Source: Bacteroidetes bacterium UBA2475 (GTDB lineage: Bacteria; Bacteroidota; Bacteroidia; B-17B0; Aurantibacillaceae). From it: a stretch of 64,000 bases of DNA. The stretch's first letter is position 1. Each line of letters begins with the position of its first letter. A program made the position numbers and the translations under genes. The notes beneath the pieces are model-generated. The model saw only the letters and a list, made by a program, of their open reading frames with translations, searched no databases and was not told the DNA's origin. Below, in pieces: positions 35,180 to 43,883 of the stretch. The stretch is from NCBI GenBank assembly GCA_002342065.1, contig DDPF01000010.1, forward strand, positions 310,001 through 374,000, given 5' to 3'.

Positions 35180-36196
35180 ATGAAAAAATTTTCTATTAAA
35201 AAAGATCACATTCGCGAAATTTTCAGGTCCTTCAATAACTTAAACGTCCTAGTTATTGGCGACGTTATGATAGATAGTTATTTGTGGGGAAAAGTAAACC
35301 GGATTTCGCCCGAAGCTCCAGTACCAATTGTAGCTGTAAGTAAAAAAGAAAGAAGGCTGGGTGGTGCAGCAAATGTTGCACTGAACATACAGGCTTTAGG
35401 TGCAAATCCAATTTTATGTTCGGTAGTTGGTGTTGACTATGAAGGCTTAGCATTTTTAGATCTTTTAAGAGCGCAAAAACTAAGTCAGAAAGGTATTTTA
35501 AAATTACGTGACAGGATCACTACAGTTAAGACACGCGTAATCGGTAACAATGCGCAACTATTAAGAGTAGATGAAGAAGTTGAAGAAGATATTGATCCAT
35601 CGGACGTACAACAATTATTAACGCTTATTTCATACATTATTAACCACGATAAAATTGACGTAATAATTTTTGAGGATTATAACAAAGGTTTAATTACATC
35701 TAAACTCGTAAGTAAAGTAGTTGAGCTTGCAAAAAGCAAGAATATTCCAACCTGCGTTGATCCAAAAAAGAAAAATTTCAATACATATAAAGGCGTTAGT
35801 TTATTTAAACCAAATTTAAAAGAACTTCGCGAAGGAATTAAAATGGATGTGAGCGGCGATCACATCAACGAACTACAGCGTGCTGTAAGCAGCTTTAGGG
35901 TAAAACAAAAAATGGAAACTATTTTGGTTACCCTTGCAGATAAAGGGATAATAACCAATTCACGCAAAGTAAAAGAACATTTGACCGCGCATGTTAGAAG
36001 TATTGCCGATGTAAGTGGTGCCGGTGATACGGTTATAAGCGTTGCAGCATTATGCAGAGCATTGGAATGCAATGATATTGTAACTGCAGCTTTAGCAAAT
36101 CTTGCCGGTGGACTGGTATGTGAACAAGTTGGTGTTATTCCCATTGATAAATCTCAACTTTTTGAAGAAGCTTTAAAACTCGATATTGTAAAATAA
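35180..36196 (+). CDS. PfkB-family kinase, D-glycero-D-manno-heptose-7-phosphate kinase-like
   Basis: A 338-residue PfkB/ribokinase-family kinase resembling the kinase half of HldE (RfaE domain I, HldA). VIGDVMIDSYLWGKVNRISP near residue 22 and LGGAANVALNIQALGA near residue 55 are strongly RfaE-like, and the catalytic anion hole and base are in DVSGAGDTVISV (about 278). It would phosphorylate heptose-7-phosphate at C1 for ADP-heptose and LPS core synthesis. The cytidylyltransferase half (domain II) is absent, so it is HldA-like rather than bifunctional. In Bacteroidota such orphan kinases are also annotated simply as carbohydrate kinase. Confidence 0.75.
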   Translation: MKKFSIKKDHIREIFRSFNNLNVLVIGDVMIDSYLWGKVNRISPEAPVPIVAVSKKERRLGGAANVALNIQALGANPILCSVVGVDYEGLAFLDLLRAQKLSQKGILKLRDRITTVKTRVIGNNAQLLRVDEEVEEDIDPSDVQQLLTLISYIINHDKIDVIIFEDYNKGLITSKLVSKVVELAKSKNIPTCVDPKKKNFNTYKGVSLFKPNLKELREGIKMDVSGDHINELQRAVSSFRVKQKMETILVTLADKGIITNSRKVKEHLTAHVRSIADVSGAGDTVISVAALCRALECNDIVTAALANLAGGLVCEQVGVIPIDKSQLFEEALKLDIVK

Positions 36197-36236
36197 TTTA
36201 AACGTAGAGTTAAAAGCTTTCTGTAAATCAAAAACA

Positions 36237-36965
36237 ATGCTACACGATAACGTTACTCCCTATAAGAACAAAGACCCTAAAAAAGAACAGGTTGCACAAA
36301 TGTTTGACAACATTGCCGACCGTTATGATTTTTTAAATGGTTTATTATCGATGGGCACCCATAAAGGCTGGCGCAAAAAATGTGTGAGCCTTTTAAAAAC
36401 AAAACAACCAAAAACAATACTAGACGTTGCGACAGGAACAGCCGATTTTGCTATTGAATGTGCTAAATTAAACCCAACAAAAATAATTGGCATTGATATC
36501 AGCGATGGCATGATGCAATTTGGGAGAGAGAAAATTAAAAACTTAAAATTAGAAAGCCTGATCATACTTGAGAATGGAAATGCAGAAACGGTTGCCTTTC
36601 CTGATAATATGTTTGATGCTATTGTGGTTGGTTTTGGTGTACGTAATTTTCAAAATTTAGAGAAAGGTTTAGAGAATTTGTATCGTGTTTTAAAACCGGG
36701 TGGACAATTGGTAATACTTGAATTCGCATATCCACGCAATTGGTTCATTAAAGGACTTTACAATTTTTATTTCTCTTACATTACTCCGGCCATTGGAAAA
36801 ATATTCTCAAAAGATAACAGGGCCTATACTTATTTAACTGAAAGTGTAAAAGCATTTCCAAACAACGAAAATTTTATTGCGATTTTAAATAAACTAAAAT
36901 ATAAAAATACAAGTTTTAAAAGTTTAAGTTTTGGTGTGGCAGCAATTTATTACGCTGAAAAATAG
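36237..36965 (+). CDS. menG: Demethylmenaquinone methyltransferase MenG/UbiE
   Basis: A 242-residue class I methyltransferase of the UbiE/MenG family, making menaquinone by C-methylation. Signature stretches: FDNIADRYDFLNGLLSMG (about 23-40), DVATGTADFAIECA for SAM binding, and VGFGVRNFQNLEKGL. The length fits. Menaquinone is the usual Bacteroidota quinone. It follows the kinase after 40 bases and precedes the lipid cluster; no other men gene is in the window. Confidence 0.92.
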   Translation: MLHDNVTPYKNKDPKKEQVAQMFDNIADRYDFLNGLLSMGTHKGWRKKCVSLLKTKQPKTILDVATGTADFAIECAKLNPTKIIGIDISDGMMQFGREKIKNLKLESLIILENGNAETVAFPDNMFDAIVVGFGVRNFQNLEKGLENLYRVLKPGGQLVILEFAYPRNWFIKGLYNFYFSYITPAIGKIFSKDNRAYTYLTESVKAFPNNENFIAILNKLKYKNTSFKSLSFGVAAIYYAEK

Positions 36966-37031
36966 GTGCTAAAACTTTTAACTTAGATAACTCGTATATT
37001 TAAAAAAAATTATTTATTAAACATACAATCT

Positions 37032-37811
37032 ATGAGCAATTATCTTTCAATTCCGTTAATTTCCTGGGCAGTAGTCGCCGTTATCATGGTAATTATATGG
37101 TTCTGGGCCTTAAAGATCAAGAACAATGGCATTGTAGATATTTTTTGGGCATTTAACTTTACGGTTATTGCAGGTATTATCTGGTATTTAGCGGATGGCA
37201 ATCCTGAAAGAAAGATTTTAGTTTGTGCACTGGCCGGTTTATGGAGTTTACGTTTAGGAATCTACTTATTGATCCGTGTTGGCGGCCATATAAAAGAAGA
37301 AGAAGGTCGCTACAAACAATTACGTTTAGAATGGAATGATGCAAAATTCTTTTTCTTCTTCCAGATGCAGGCTTTTTCAAATGTAATGTTAGCGCTTCCA
37401 TTTTTTATCATCGCTCTTAATCCAAATCCGGAAATATCCATCATCGAATACATTGGTGCGGGCTTATGGTTCTTATGCATTATTGGCGAAGGCATTTCTG
37501 ACTGGCAACTACAATACTTTAAAAAACATAATACAGTAAAAGGAAAAGTTTGTGAGTTTGGTCTGTGGAATTATTCCCGTCACCCAAATTATTTTTTCCA
37601 ATTTTCTTTATGGATCTCGGTTTTAATTTTTGCTTTACCTAGTCCTTACGGTTGGATCTCCGCGATCTGTCCTTTGTCCATCGGGTATTTATTATTTAAA
37701 GTAACAGGTATTCCAATGACGGAAGAACAGGCCGTTCGTAGCCGTGGCGAAGCATACAAAGAGTATCAACGCACAACAAGTGTTTTTGTACCCTGGTTTA
37801 AAAAGAAATAA
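37032..37811 (+). CDS. DUF1295 membrane protein (steroid 5-alpha-reductase-like)
   Basis: A 259-residue membrane protein with about six helices and the DUF1295/steroid-reductase C-terminal pattern WNYSRHPNYFFQFSLW and EEQAVRSRGEAYKEYQRTTS, where the Arg, His, Pro, Asn and Tyr residues form the NADPH-binding region of the superfamily. Relatives reduce or methylate lipids. It opens the lipid-modification cluster, 66 bases after menG. The following gene starts 81 bases on, behind an inverted repeat at 37812-37882. Confidence 0.8.
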   Translation: MSNYLSIPLISWAVVAVIMVIIWFWALKIKNNGIVDIFWAFNFTVIAGIIWYLADGNPERKILVCALAGLWSLRLGIYLLIRVGGHIKEEEGRYKQLRLEWNDAKFFFFFQMQAFSNVMLALPFFIIALNPNPEISIIEYIGAGLWFLCIIGEGISDWQLQYFKKHNTVKGKVCEFGLWNYSRHPNYFFQFSLWISVLIFALPSPYGWISAICPLSIGYLLFKVTGIPMTEEQAVRSRGEAYKEYQRTTSVFVPWFKKK

Positions 37812-37882
37812 GGAAAATGTAAAAGGAAAAATGGAAGATGTAATACTCTCCCTTTTCCATATTACCTTTTCCATTTTACATT
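37812..37882. repeat. Intergenic inverted repeat of the GGAAAATGTAAAAGG type, copy A
   Basis: Between DUF1295 and the CFA-like gene the left part GGAAAATGTAAAAGG faces the right part CCTTTTCCATTTTACATT, an imperfect inverted repeat. It contains TTTTCCATATTACCTTTT (37853-37870), an 18-base string present again at 41725-41742. Counting flanks, 27 of 29 bases agree between the copies (37853-37881 and 41725-41753). The copy ends 11 bases before the downstream ATG. Confidence 0.6.
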
Positions 37883-37892
37883 AGTATAAATT

Positions 37893-38921
37893 ATGTTTTA
37901 CAATAAATTACTTGAAAAAGATAAACTTCCTGATTCTCTCATTCGCATTGGTATTCGCAAGTTATTAAAGCAGCGTTTACAAGATGAGAATAAAGGAAAT
38001 ACCGAAGCACAACAAGCACATTTAATGCAATTGATAGCTGAATTAAAAGCATCACCAATTGCAGTTAATACACAAGAAGCAAACGATCAACATTACGAAG
38101 TTCCAACTCAATTCTATCAATACTGTTTAGGTAAACATTTAAAATACAGTAGCGGTTATTGGAAAGAAGGGGTTGCTGATATCGATACTTCCGAAAAAGA
38201 CATGCTTGAACTAACCTGTCAACGGGCAGAATTAAAGGATGGGCAAGAGGTATTGGAATTAGGTTGCGGTTGGGGCTCTCTTTCATTATTTATGGCAGCT
38301 AAATTTCCTAAAAGTAATTTTACGGTTGTATCTAATTCCCGCACACAAAAAATTTATATCGACGATCAGGCAAAACAAAGAAACGTTAATAATTTAACTG
38401 TTATTACTATAAACATTAACGATTTTGTTTTAGATAAAACCTTTGATCGTATTGTTTCGGTGGAGATGTTTGAGCACATGCGTAATTACCAAAAATTAAT
38501 GCGTAAAGTAGCTACGCTTTTAAAACCCGAAGGAAAATTGTTCGTTCATATTTTTACACATAAAGAGTATGCGTATAAATTCGAAGTAAAAGATGAAAGC
38601 GATTGGATGAGTAAATATTTTTTTACCGGCGGCATTATGCCAAGCGATGACCTTCTACTTTATTTTAACGAACATTTAAGTATCGAAAAGCACTGGCATG
38701 TGAGCGGTACTCATTATAGCAAGACATCTGAGGCCTGGCTTCAGAATATGGATAAACACAAAACAGAAATAATTCCTTTATTTGAGCAAACCTACGGCAA
38801 AGAAAATGCGGTAAAATGGTGGGTATACTGGAGGATTTTTTATATGGCCTGCGCCGAATTATGGAACTTTAATAATGGCGAAGAATGGATAGTGAGTCAC
38901 TATTTATTTACCAAAAAATAA
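37893..38921 (+). CDS. Cyclopropane-synthase / coclaurine N-methyltransferase-like enzyme
   Basis: A 342-residue SAM-dependent methyltransferase of the CFA synthase superfamily. It has HYEVPTQFYQYCLGKHLKYS with SSGYW, the substrate-binding fold seen in the short coclaurine N-methyltransferase branch, and SAM motif I VLELGCGWGSLSLFMA (about 120-135), then VEMFEHMRNYQKLMRKV. It lacks the N-terminal lipid-binding extension of true Cfa proteins, so the substrate may be a small amine or a modified lipid rather than a phospholipid acyl chain. It is four bases before the hydrolase gene. Confidence 0.8.
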   Translation: MFYNKLLEKDKLPDSLIRIGIRKLLKQRLQDENKGNTEAQQAHLMQLIAELKASPIAVNTQEANDQHYEVPTQFYQYCLGKHLKYSSGYWKEGVADIDTSEKDMLELTCQRAELKDGQEVLELGCGWGSLSLFMAAKFPKSNFTVVSNSRTQKIYIDDQAKQRNVNNLTVITININDFVLDKTFDRIVSVEMFEHMRNYQKLMRKVATLLKPEGKLFVHIFTHKEYAYKFEVKDESDWMSKYFFTGGIMPSDDLLLYFNEHLSIEKHWHVSGTHYSKTSEAWLQNMDKHKTEIIPLFEQTYGKENAVKWWVYWRIFYMACAELWNFNNGEEWIVSHYLFTKK

Positions 38922-38925
38922 AACT

Positions 38926-40056
38926 ATGTGGCGTTTACTTGTTGCAGTTCTTCTTTTCCTTTTATCCTTAATGGTGTTCTTTAAGGCGCCAACTAATTTT
39001 TTATGGAGAGTATCAGTTGCAATTACAGAATTTCCGTACATCTTTATTCTTGCTTCGCTTTTATTTTTCTTTGTATGCTTAAAAGCCACTAAATACAAAA
39101 CAGCAGTTGTAACTCTAAGTAGCATAACTACTTTAATATATATCCTTCCCATTATCCAGGTTTACATGCGTGGAAATAACTTAACTGAAGATCTCAAAAA
39201 AAAATTCCCCTTTAGAGAGAATGAACAACATCTACAACAGCCCTACTCCTTTTTAAAAATGTTTAGCAGTATTAAGGGTGAAGAGATTACACCACAAATT
39301 TTTGCATACAAAAAATTACAAGAAAGGAACCTGAATATTGATCTTTACCCCTCACAATCAAACACTGTGTCTCCCTGTGTAATTGTTATCCACGGCGGTT
39401 CCTGGGCAGAAGGCGATAGCAAACAATTACCGGACCTGAACAGTTATTTAGCAAACAAAGGTTATCATGTGGTAGCTATCAATTACCGGTTAGCTCCAAA
39501 ATATAAATCACCTGCACCGGTTGAAGACCTTAGAGATGTAATAAACTACTTAACTGCTAATTCAGAAAAATTAAAGATCGATACATCCAACTTTGTTTTG
39601 CTTGGTCGTTCGGCGGGTGGACAAATTGCTTTATGTGCTGCTTATACTTATAACTTACCAAATATTAAAGGCGTAATTTCTTTTTATGCTCCGGCTGATA
39701 TGGTTTGGGGCGCAAGAATAAAAAGTAATAAACTTGTTTTAAACACGGATAAGGTATTTACAGATTATTTAGGAGGACTAATAGATGAAGTCCCACAAAA
39801 ATATCAAGAGGCAGGTGCAGTGGATCATGTAAACAAAAATTCACCTCCAACGTTAATTATTCATGGCGCACATGATGCCATGGTCGCATATGGACATAGT
39901 GAACGCCTGGATAAAAAATTAGAGGAGAATAATGTCCAACATTACTTCTTAAATTTACCCTGGGCCACACATGGCTGCGACTATAATATTAATGGGCCAA
40001 GTGGCCAAATAACAACTTTTACAATTGAACGTTTTTTAAACTCAGTAACAAATTAA
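38926..40056 (+). CDS. Membrane-anchored alpha/beta hydrolase (BD-FAE/HSL-like esterase)
   Basis: A 376-residue protein with about three N-terminal membrane helices (residues 2-20, 27-50 and 57-80) and a C-terminal alpha/beta-hydrolase domain. Oxyanion hole HGGSWAEG (about 154-161), nucleophile elbow GRSAGGQ (Ser near residue 228), acid in HGAHDAMV and catalytic His in WATHGCDYN. It belongs to the hormone-sensitive-lipase/BD-FAE group. It would cleave an ester at the membrane face. Its stop overlaps the next start by one base. Confidence 0.8.
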   Translation: MWRLLVAVLLFLLSLMVFFKAPTNFLWRVSVAITEFPYIFILASLLFFFVCLKATKYKTAVVTLSSITTLIYILPIIQVYMRGNNLTEDLKKKFPFRENEQHLQQPYSFLKMFSSIKGEEITPQIFAYKKLQERNLNIDLYPSQSNTVSPCVIVIHGGSWAEGDSKQLPDLNSYLANKGYHVVAINYRLAPKYKSPAPVEDLRDVINYLTANSEKLKIDTSNFVLLGRSAGGQIALCAAYTYNLPNIKGVISFYAPADMVWGARIKSNKLVLNTDKVFTDYLGGLIDEVPQKYQEAGAVDHVNKNSPPTLIIHGAHDAMVAYGHSERLDKKLEENNVQHYFLNLPWATHGCDYNINGPSGQITTFTIERFLNSVTN

Positions 40057-41303
40057 TGCAAACATTAGCTATCATAGGAACAGGAATTGCAGGCATGGGT
40101 TGCGGACATTTGCTTCAAAAAAAATACAATATAACTTTGTTTGAACAGAACAATTATATTGGCGGACATACTAACACGTTTTCCACTGAAGAGGATGGCA
40201 ATAAAGTTTTTATGGATACAGGTTTTATGGTCTTTAATTTTGAGACATATCCAAATCTTTGCAAATTATTTGATGAAATAAAAGCACCGATCAAAAAAAC
40301 GGACATGTCGTTTAGTGTGCAACACACTGCGAGCGGCCTTGAATACTGTGGTTCCGGACTGAATGGTTTATTTGCTCAACGTAAAAATATCTTTAGTATC
40401 GGTTATATTAAAATGCTAATAGAAATAACACGCTTTAATAAAATAAGTGTAGAAATTTTAGATGATCCGAAATATGAGAATCATTCTTTAGCACAATACA
40501 TTAAAGAATTTAATTTTAGTGAAGAGATGCTTTGGAAATATTTAGTACCTATGAGCTCTGCAGTTTGGAGTACGCCAATGGATAAGATGTTAGATTTTCC
40601 AGCCGTTGCACTTATTCGATTTTTTAAGAACCATGGCTTTTTGGGATTGAATACGCAACACCAATGGTATACGTTAGAAAACGGGAGTCAATCTTATCGC
40701 GAGATCTTAATTAAGCCATTTAAAGACAAGATTCATATTAATAATGGTGCTGTAAAAGTTAGTCGTAATGCAAATGGAAAGGCCACTCTACATTTAAAAG
40801 ATGGGACTTCAAAAGAATTTGATAAAGTTATTTTTGCTTCGCACGCTGATGAAACTTTGAAAATATTAGACCAACCAACAGCAGAGGAAAAAAGATTATT
40901 GAGTCCATTTAAATACCAAAAAAATATTGCCACGGTTCATACAGATGAATCAACTATGCCAAAAAACAAGAAAACATGGAGCAGTTGGAATTATAGGATA
41001 GAAGAACGAAATGGAAAACAGGTTCCAACAACTATTTATTGGATGAACAGTTTACAAGGCGTTTCTAAAAAGAAAAATTATTTTGTTTCTATAAATGCCA
41101 TTCCCGGAACTGTAGATAAGGCTAAGATATTAAAAGAAATAGATTACGAACACCCCTTATTTGATGTAGCGGCCATTAATGCGCAAAATGAATTACAAAC
41201 ATTAAATGAAAGCGGACCTTTGTACTATTGCGGAAGTTACTTTAAATACGGCTTTCATGAAGATGCTTATGCCAGTGCGGTAGAACTGTGTAAACGAATG
41301 TAA
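40056..41303 (+). CDS. FAD-dependent amine oxidase-like oxidoreductase
   Basis: A 415-residue flavoprotein with FAD dinucleotide-binding motif IIGTGIAGMGCGHLL (residues 6-20) and the following LFEQNNYIGGHTNTF, typical of the NAD(P)/FAD amine-oxidase superfamily. Members of this type are regularly found with DUF1365 and CFA synthase genes. It probably oxidises or desaturates a lipid acyl chain. Its TAA stop is embedded in the first bases of a repeat (AAAATGTAA at 41302-41310) that separates it from the four-helix-bundle gene. Confidence 0.82.
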   Translation: MQTLAIIGTGIAGMGCGHLLQKKYNITLFEQNNYIGGHTNTFSTEEDGNKVFMDTGFMVFNFETYPNLCKLFDEIKAPIKKTDMSFSVQHTASGLEYCGSGLNGLFAQRKNIFSIGYIKMLIEITRFNKISVEILDDPKYENHSLAQYIKEFNFSEEMLWKYLVPMSSAVWSTPMDKMLDFPAVALIRFFKNHGFLGLNTQHQWYTLENGSQSYREILIKPFKDKIHINNGAVKVSRNANGKATLHLKDGTSKEFDKVIFASHADETLKILDQPTAEEKRLLSPFKYQKNIATVHTDESTMPKNKKTWSSWNYRIEERNGKQVPTTIYWMNSLQGVSKKKNYFVSINAIPGTVDKAKILKEIDYEHPLFDVAAINAQNELQTLNESGPLYYCGSYFKYGFHEDAYASAVELCKRM

Positions 41304-41330
41304 AATGTAAGATGGCAAAGGGAAAATGGA
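41302..41330 (+). repeat. Left flanking repeat of the four-helix-bundle gene
   Basis: AAAATGTAAGATGGC then AAAGGGAAAATGGA, related to the reverse complement of the element downstream of the same gene (41721-41756). Together they form imperfect inverted flanks around the 41351-41713 gene. The first bases overlap the stop of the FAD gene. Confidence 0.45.
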
Positions 41331-41350
41331 GTGAATTAAAACAATAGAAA

Positions 41351-41713
41351 ATGAATGATAGAACTCAACAATTATTAGATAGAACATTTGATTTCGGAGT
41401 AAATATTCTTAAATTTTTACGAAAGCTTCCAGATGATCATATTTATAGAATACCGAAAGTACAGGTTGGCAGGTCTTCCATTTCGATTGGTGCAAATTAT
41501 GAAGAAGCTCAGGGTGCAGTATCAAAAAGAGATTTTTCTAATAAAATTGGCATTAGCTATAAAGAAGCCCGTGAAAGTCTTTATTGGTTAAGAGTTTTAC
41601 AAAAATTATATGAAGAAGAGAAATATCAAAAAGAGTTTGAAATATTTTTAAAAGAATCCCAAGAGCTAAAAAATATTTTTGCTGCTATTAAAAAATCGTC
41701 CAAAGAAAGCTAA
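41351..41713 (+). CDS. Four-helix-bundle protein (23S rRNA intervening-sequence type)
   Basis: A 120-residue, nearly all-helical protein of the four-helix-bundle family (TIGR02436, S23/IVP-like): helix-turn blocks LLDRTFDFGVNILKFLRKLP, QVGRSSISIGANYEEAQGAV, SKRDFSNKIGISYKEARES and YWLRVLQKLYEEEKY. Family members were first seen in 23S rRNA intervening sequences and are abundant as stray genes in Bacteroidota; the fold is shared with Avd of diversity-generating retroelements. Here no reverse transcriptase or rRNA is nearby. It interrupts the usual FAD oxidase-DUF1365 pair, flanked by repeats, which suggests late insertion. The function is unknown. Confidence 0.85.
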   Translation: MNDRTQQLLDRTFDFGVNILKFLRKLPDDHIYRIPKVQVGRSSISIGANYEEAQGAVSKRDFSNKIGISYKEARESLYWLRVLQKLYEEEKYQKEFEIFLKESQELKNIFAAIKKSSKES

Positions 41714-41720
41714 TGAACTT

Positions 41721-41756
41721 TACATTTTCCATATTACCTTTTACATTTTCCATAAC
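41721..41756. repeat. Intergenic repeat of the TTTTCCATATTACCTTTT type, copy B
   Basis: ATTTTCCATATTACC then TTTTACATTTTCCAT: 27 of 29 bases match copy A (37853-37881). It runs to within three bases of the DUF1365 ATG at 41757 and also serves as the right flank of the four-helix-bundle gene. Confidence 0.6.
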
Positions 41757-42554
41757 ATGAACTCCTGTCTATATAAAGCCACAGTAATGCATAATCGCTT
41801 GAAACCTACTTCTCACCGGTTTCATTACAATGTGTTTATGTTTTATATTGACCTGGATGAAATAGCGCATTTAAAAAAGAAACTCCTCCTCTTCAGTCAT
41901 AATAGATTTAATTTTTTTAGTTTCAGAGATAATGAGCATTTGCAATTGCCAATTGAAAATCCTGATAAAAGCAAAACAACAAAACAGCATATCTTAGACT
42001 ATCTTCAAAAAAATAACGTTACAACTGCTCCGGCAAAAATAATGTTGCTTACCAATTTAAATGTGCTTGGTTATAATTTTAATCCGGTTTCTTTTTATTA
42101 TTGTTTTGACGAAAAAGATCAAGCCATTTGTTGCATTGCCGAAGTTGGAAATACTTTCAGGGAAATGAAACCCTTTCTTTTAACTAAAGAGAATTTAAGA
42201 GATAATACATTTCATTTAAATACCGCCAAGTACTTTTACGTGTCTCCTTTTATAGACCACGATGCTAATTTTGATTTTAACCTTGTAATTCCAACCGAAA
42301 AACTCAATAATAAGATAGATACTTATAAAGATGGAGAGCGTATTTTTATAAGCACTTTAACCGGGGTTAAAAAACCAATAAATAACCGGAATTTATTTTG
42401 GTACAGCATCCGTTTTCCCTTTATTACCCTCAAAATTATTACTTTAATACACTGGAACGCCCTGAAACTCTGGCTAAAAAAGATACCATATCACAAAAAA
42501 GACGAAAACCCACATCTGCAAAAGGATGTTTTTCGTAAGTATAAAAACGATTAA
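41757..42554 (+). CDS. DUF1365 family protein
   Basis: A 265-residue DUF1365 protein. ATG 41757 (MNSCLYKATVMHNR) is chosen; an upstream in-frame ATG would add residues from the repeat. The family hallmarks HNRLKPTSHRFHYNV, FYIDLDEI and NPVSFYYCF are present, with a basic C-terminus. DUF1365 genes almost always accompany an FAD amine-oxidase-like gene and a CFA synthase, as here, and are thought to take part in fatty-acid modification, but the reaction is not known. The next gene begins 70 bases downstream. Confidence 0.85.
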   Translation: MNSCLYKATVMHNRLKPTSHRFHYNVFMFYIDLDEIAHLKKKLLLFSHNRFNFFSFRDNEHLQLPIENPDKSKTTKQHILDYLQKNNVTTAPAKIMLLTNLNVLGYNFNPVSFYYCFDEKDQAICCIAEVGNTFREMKPFLLTKENLRDNTFHLNTAKYFYVSPFIDHDANFDFNLVIPTEKLNNKIDTYKDGERIFISTLTGVKKPINNRNLFWYSIRFPFITLKIITLIHWNALKLWLKKIPYHKKDENPHLQKDVFRKYKND

Positions 42555-42623
42555 AAATGTAAGGATTAGACAAAAAATTCGTCTATTTTTAGGTTAATAT
42601 TCTTAAATTCGTGATTAAGATAA

Positions 42624-43862
42624 ATGTCAACAGTAACCACCATAGCAACAAAACAGGGCTTTTATGAGAAAGTGATCTTAGATCTGCTTTCTAAAATGCA
42701 ATTGGGTACGCTTAACATAACCTTACCAAATGGCCAGTTAATTAAGATCGGTAATGGGGGAAGTAATATTGAAGCAAATATAGAAATCACTGATCCCAAT
42801 TTTTTTAAGCGTTGTGTTTTATACGGTGATATTGGTTTTGGAGAATCGTACACTGACGGAGAATGGGATACTGATAATATTACCAATGTTATAAAATGGT
42901 TCCTGCTTAATGTAGATAACGCTCCTACCGCATCTGGAAGTACAACAAAAAGTCTTGCATTAAATCTTTTTAAAATAGCAAACAAGCTATCTCATTTAAA
43001 AAGAAGCAATAGTGTTAGTGGTTCAAGAAAAAATATATCAGCGCATTACGACCTCAACAACGAATTTTTTGCGCTTTTTTTAGATGAGACCATGACCTAC
43101 TCTTCTGCCTATTTTAAAAAAGAAGGCATGACCTTAAAAGAAGCACAATTAGCAAAGTATGATCGTTTATGTAAGCAATTAAATTTAAAAGCAAGTGATC
43201 ATGTGTTAGAAATTGGGAGCGGCTGGGGCGGCAATGCTATTTATATTGCCCAAAACTATAATTGCAAAGTTACAACCGTTACTATTTCTCAAGAGCAATA
43301 CAAATTGGCAAAAGAGCGCGTTGAAAAAGAGAACTTAACAGATAAAATTACAGTAGTACTAAAAGATTACCGTTTATTGGAAGGTAAATTTGACAAGATA
43401 ATTTCTATTGAAATGCTGGAAGCGGTTGGTGCAGAATTTTACAATATTTATTTTAAAAAATGCAGTGATCTTTTAAAGAAAGATGGCATTTTTGCGATAC
43501 AGGTTATTACCTGTCCTGACTCTCGTTTTGAGAGCTTAAAAAATGGTGTTGACTGGATACAAAAACATATTTTCCCCGGCTCTTTATTGCCCTCGGTAGC
43601 TGCAATAAACAAGTCTGTTAACGAATCCTGCGACCTTACTTTGGTAGACCTAAAAGATATTGGATTAGATTACGCACACACGTTAAAGATCTGGCACCAG
43701 GAATTCAATAAAAATATTGATAAAGTTAAAGCGTTAAATTTTGACGATTATTTTATCCGCAAATGGAATTATTATTTGTGTTACTGCGAAGCCGCTTTTG
43801 CCATGCGCAATATTAACGTAATGCAGTTGGTTTATACAAGACCGAATAATACAGGAAGATAA
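42624..43862 (+). CDS. Cyclopropane-fatty-acyl-phospholipid synthase
   Basis: A 412-residue CFA synthase-family methyltransferase with the complete N-terminal domain (YGDIGFGESYTDGEW, about 68-82) and catalytic domain: NISAHYDLNNEFFALF (about 137-152), MTYSSAYF, SAM motif VLEIGSGWGGNAIYIA (194-209) and VTTVTISQEQYKLAKER. It methylates double bonds of phospholipid acyl chains, giving cyclopropane or methyl-branched chains. Start ATG; an imperfect TAAATTCG lies 13 bases upstream. It closes the plus-strand run and converges on the transporter gene. Confidence 0.9.
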   Translation: MSTVTTIATKQGFYEKVILDLLSKMQLGTLNITLPNGQLIKIGNGGSNIEANIEITDPNFFKRCVLYGDIGFGESYTDGEWDTDNITNVIKWFLLNVDNAPTASGSTTKSLALNLFKIANKLSHLKRSNSVSGSRKNISAHYDLNNEFFALFLDETMTYSSAYFKKEGMTLKEAQLAKYDRLCKQLNLKASDHVLEIGSGWGGNAIYIAQNYNCKVTTVTISQEQYKLAKERVEKENLTDKITVVLKDYRLLEGKFDKIISIEMLEAVGAEFYNIYFKKCSDLLKKDGIFAIQVITCPDSRFESLKNGVDWIQKHIFPGSLLPSVAAINKSVNESCDLTLVDLKDIGLDYAHTLKIWHQEFNKNIDKVKALNFDDYFIRKWNYYLCYCEAAFAMRNINVMQLVYTRPNNTGR

Positions 43863-43883
43863 TGATCTATTAACTTTTCCCTA

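Noticed and set aside
42567..42590. TAGAC / GTCTA hairpin with T-run between DUF1365 and the CFA synthase
   Set aside because: A five-base-pair stem inside a likely operon; too weak to call a terminator.
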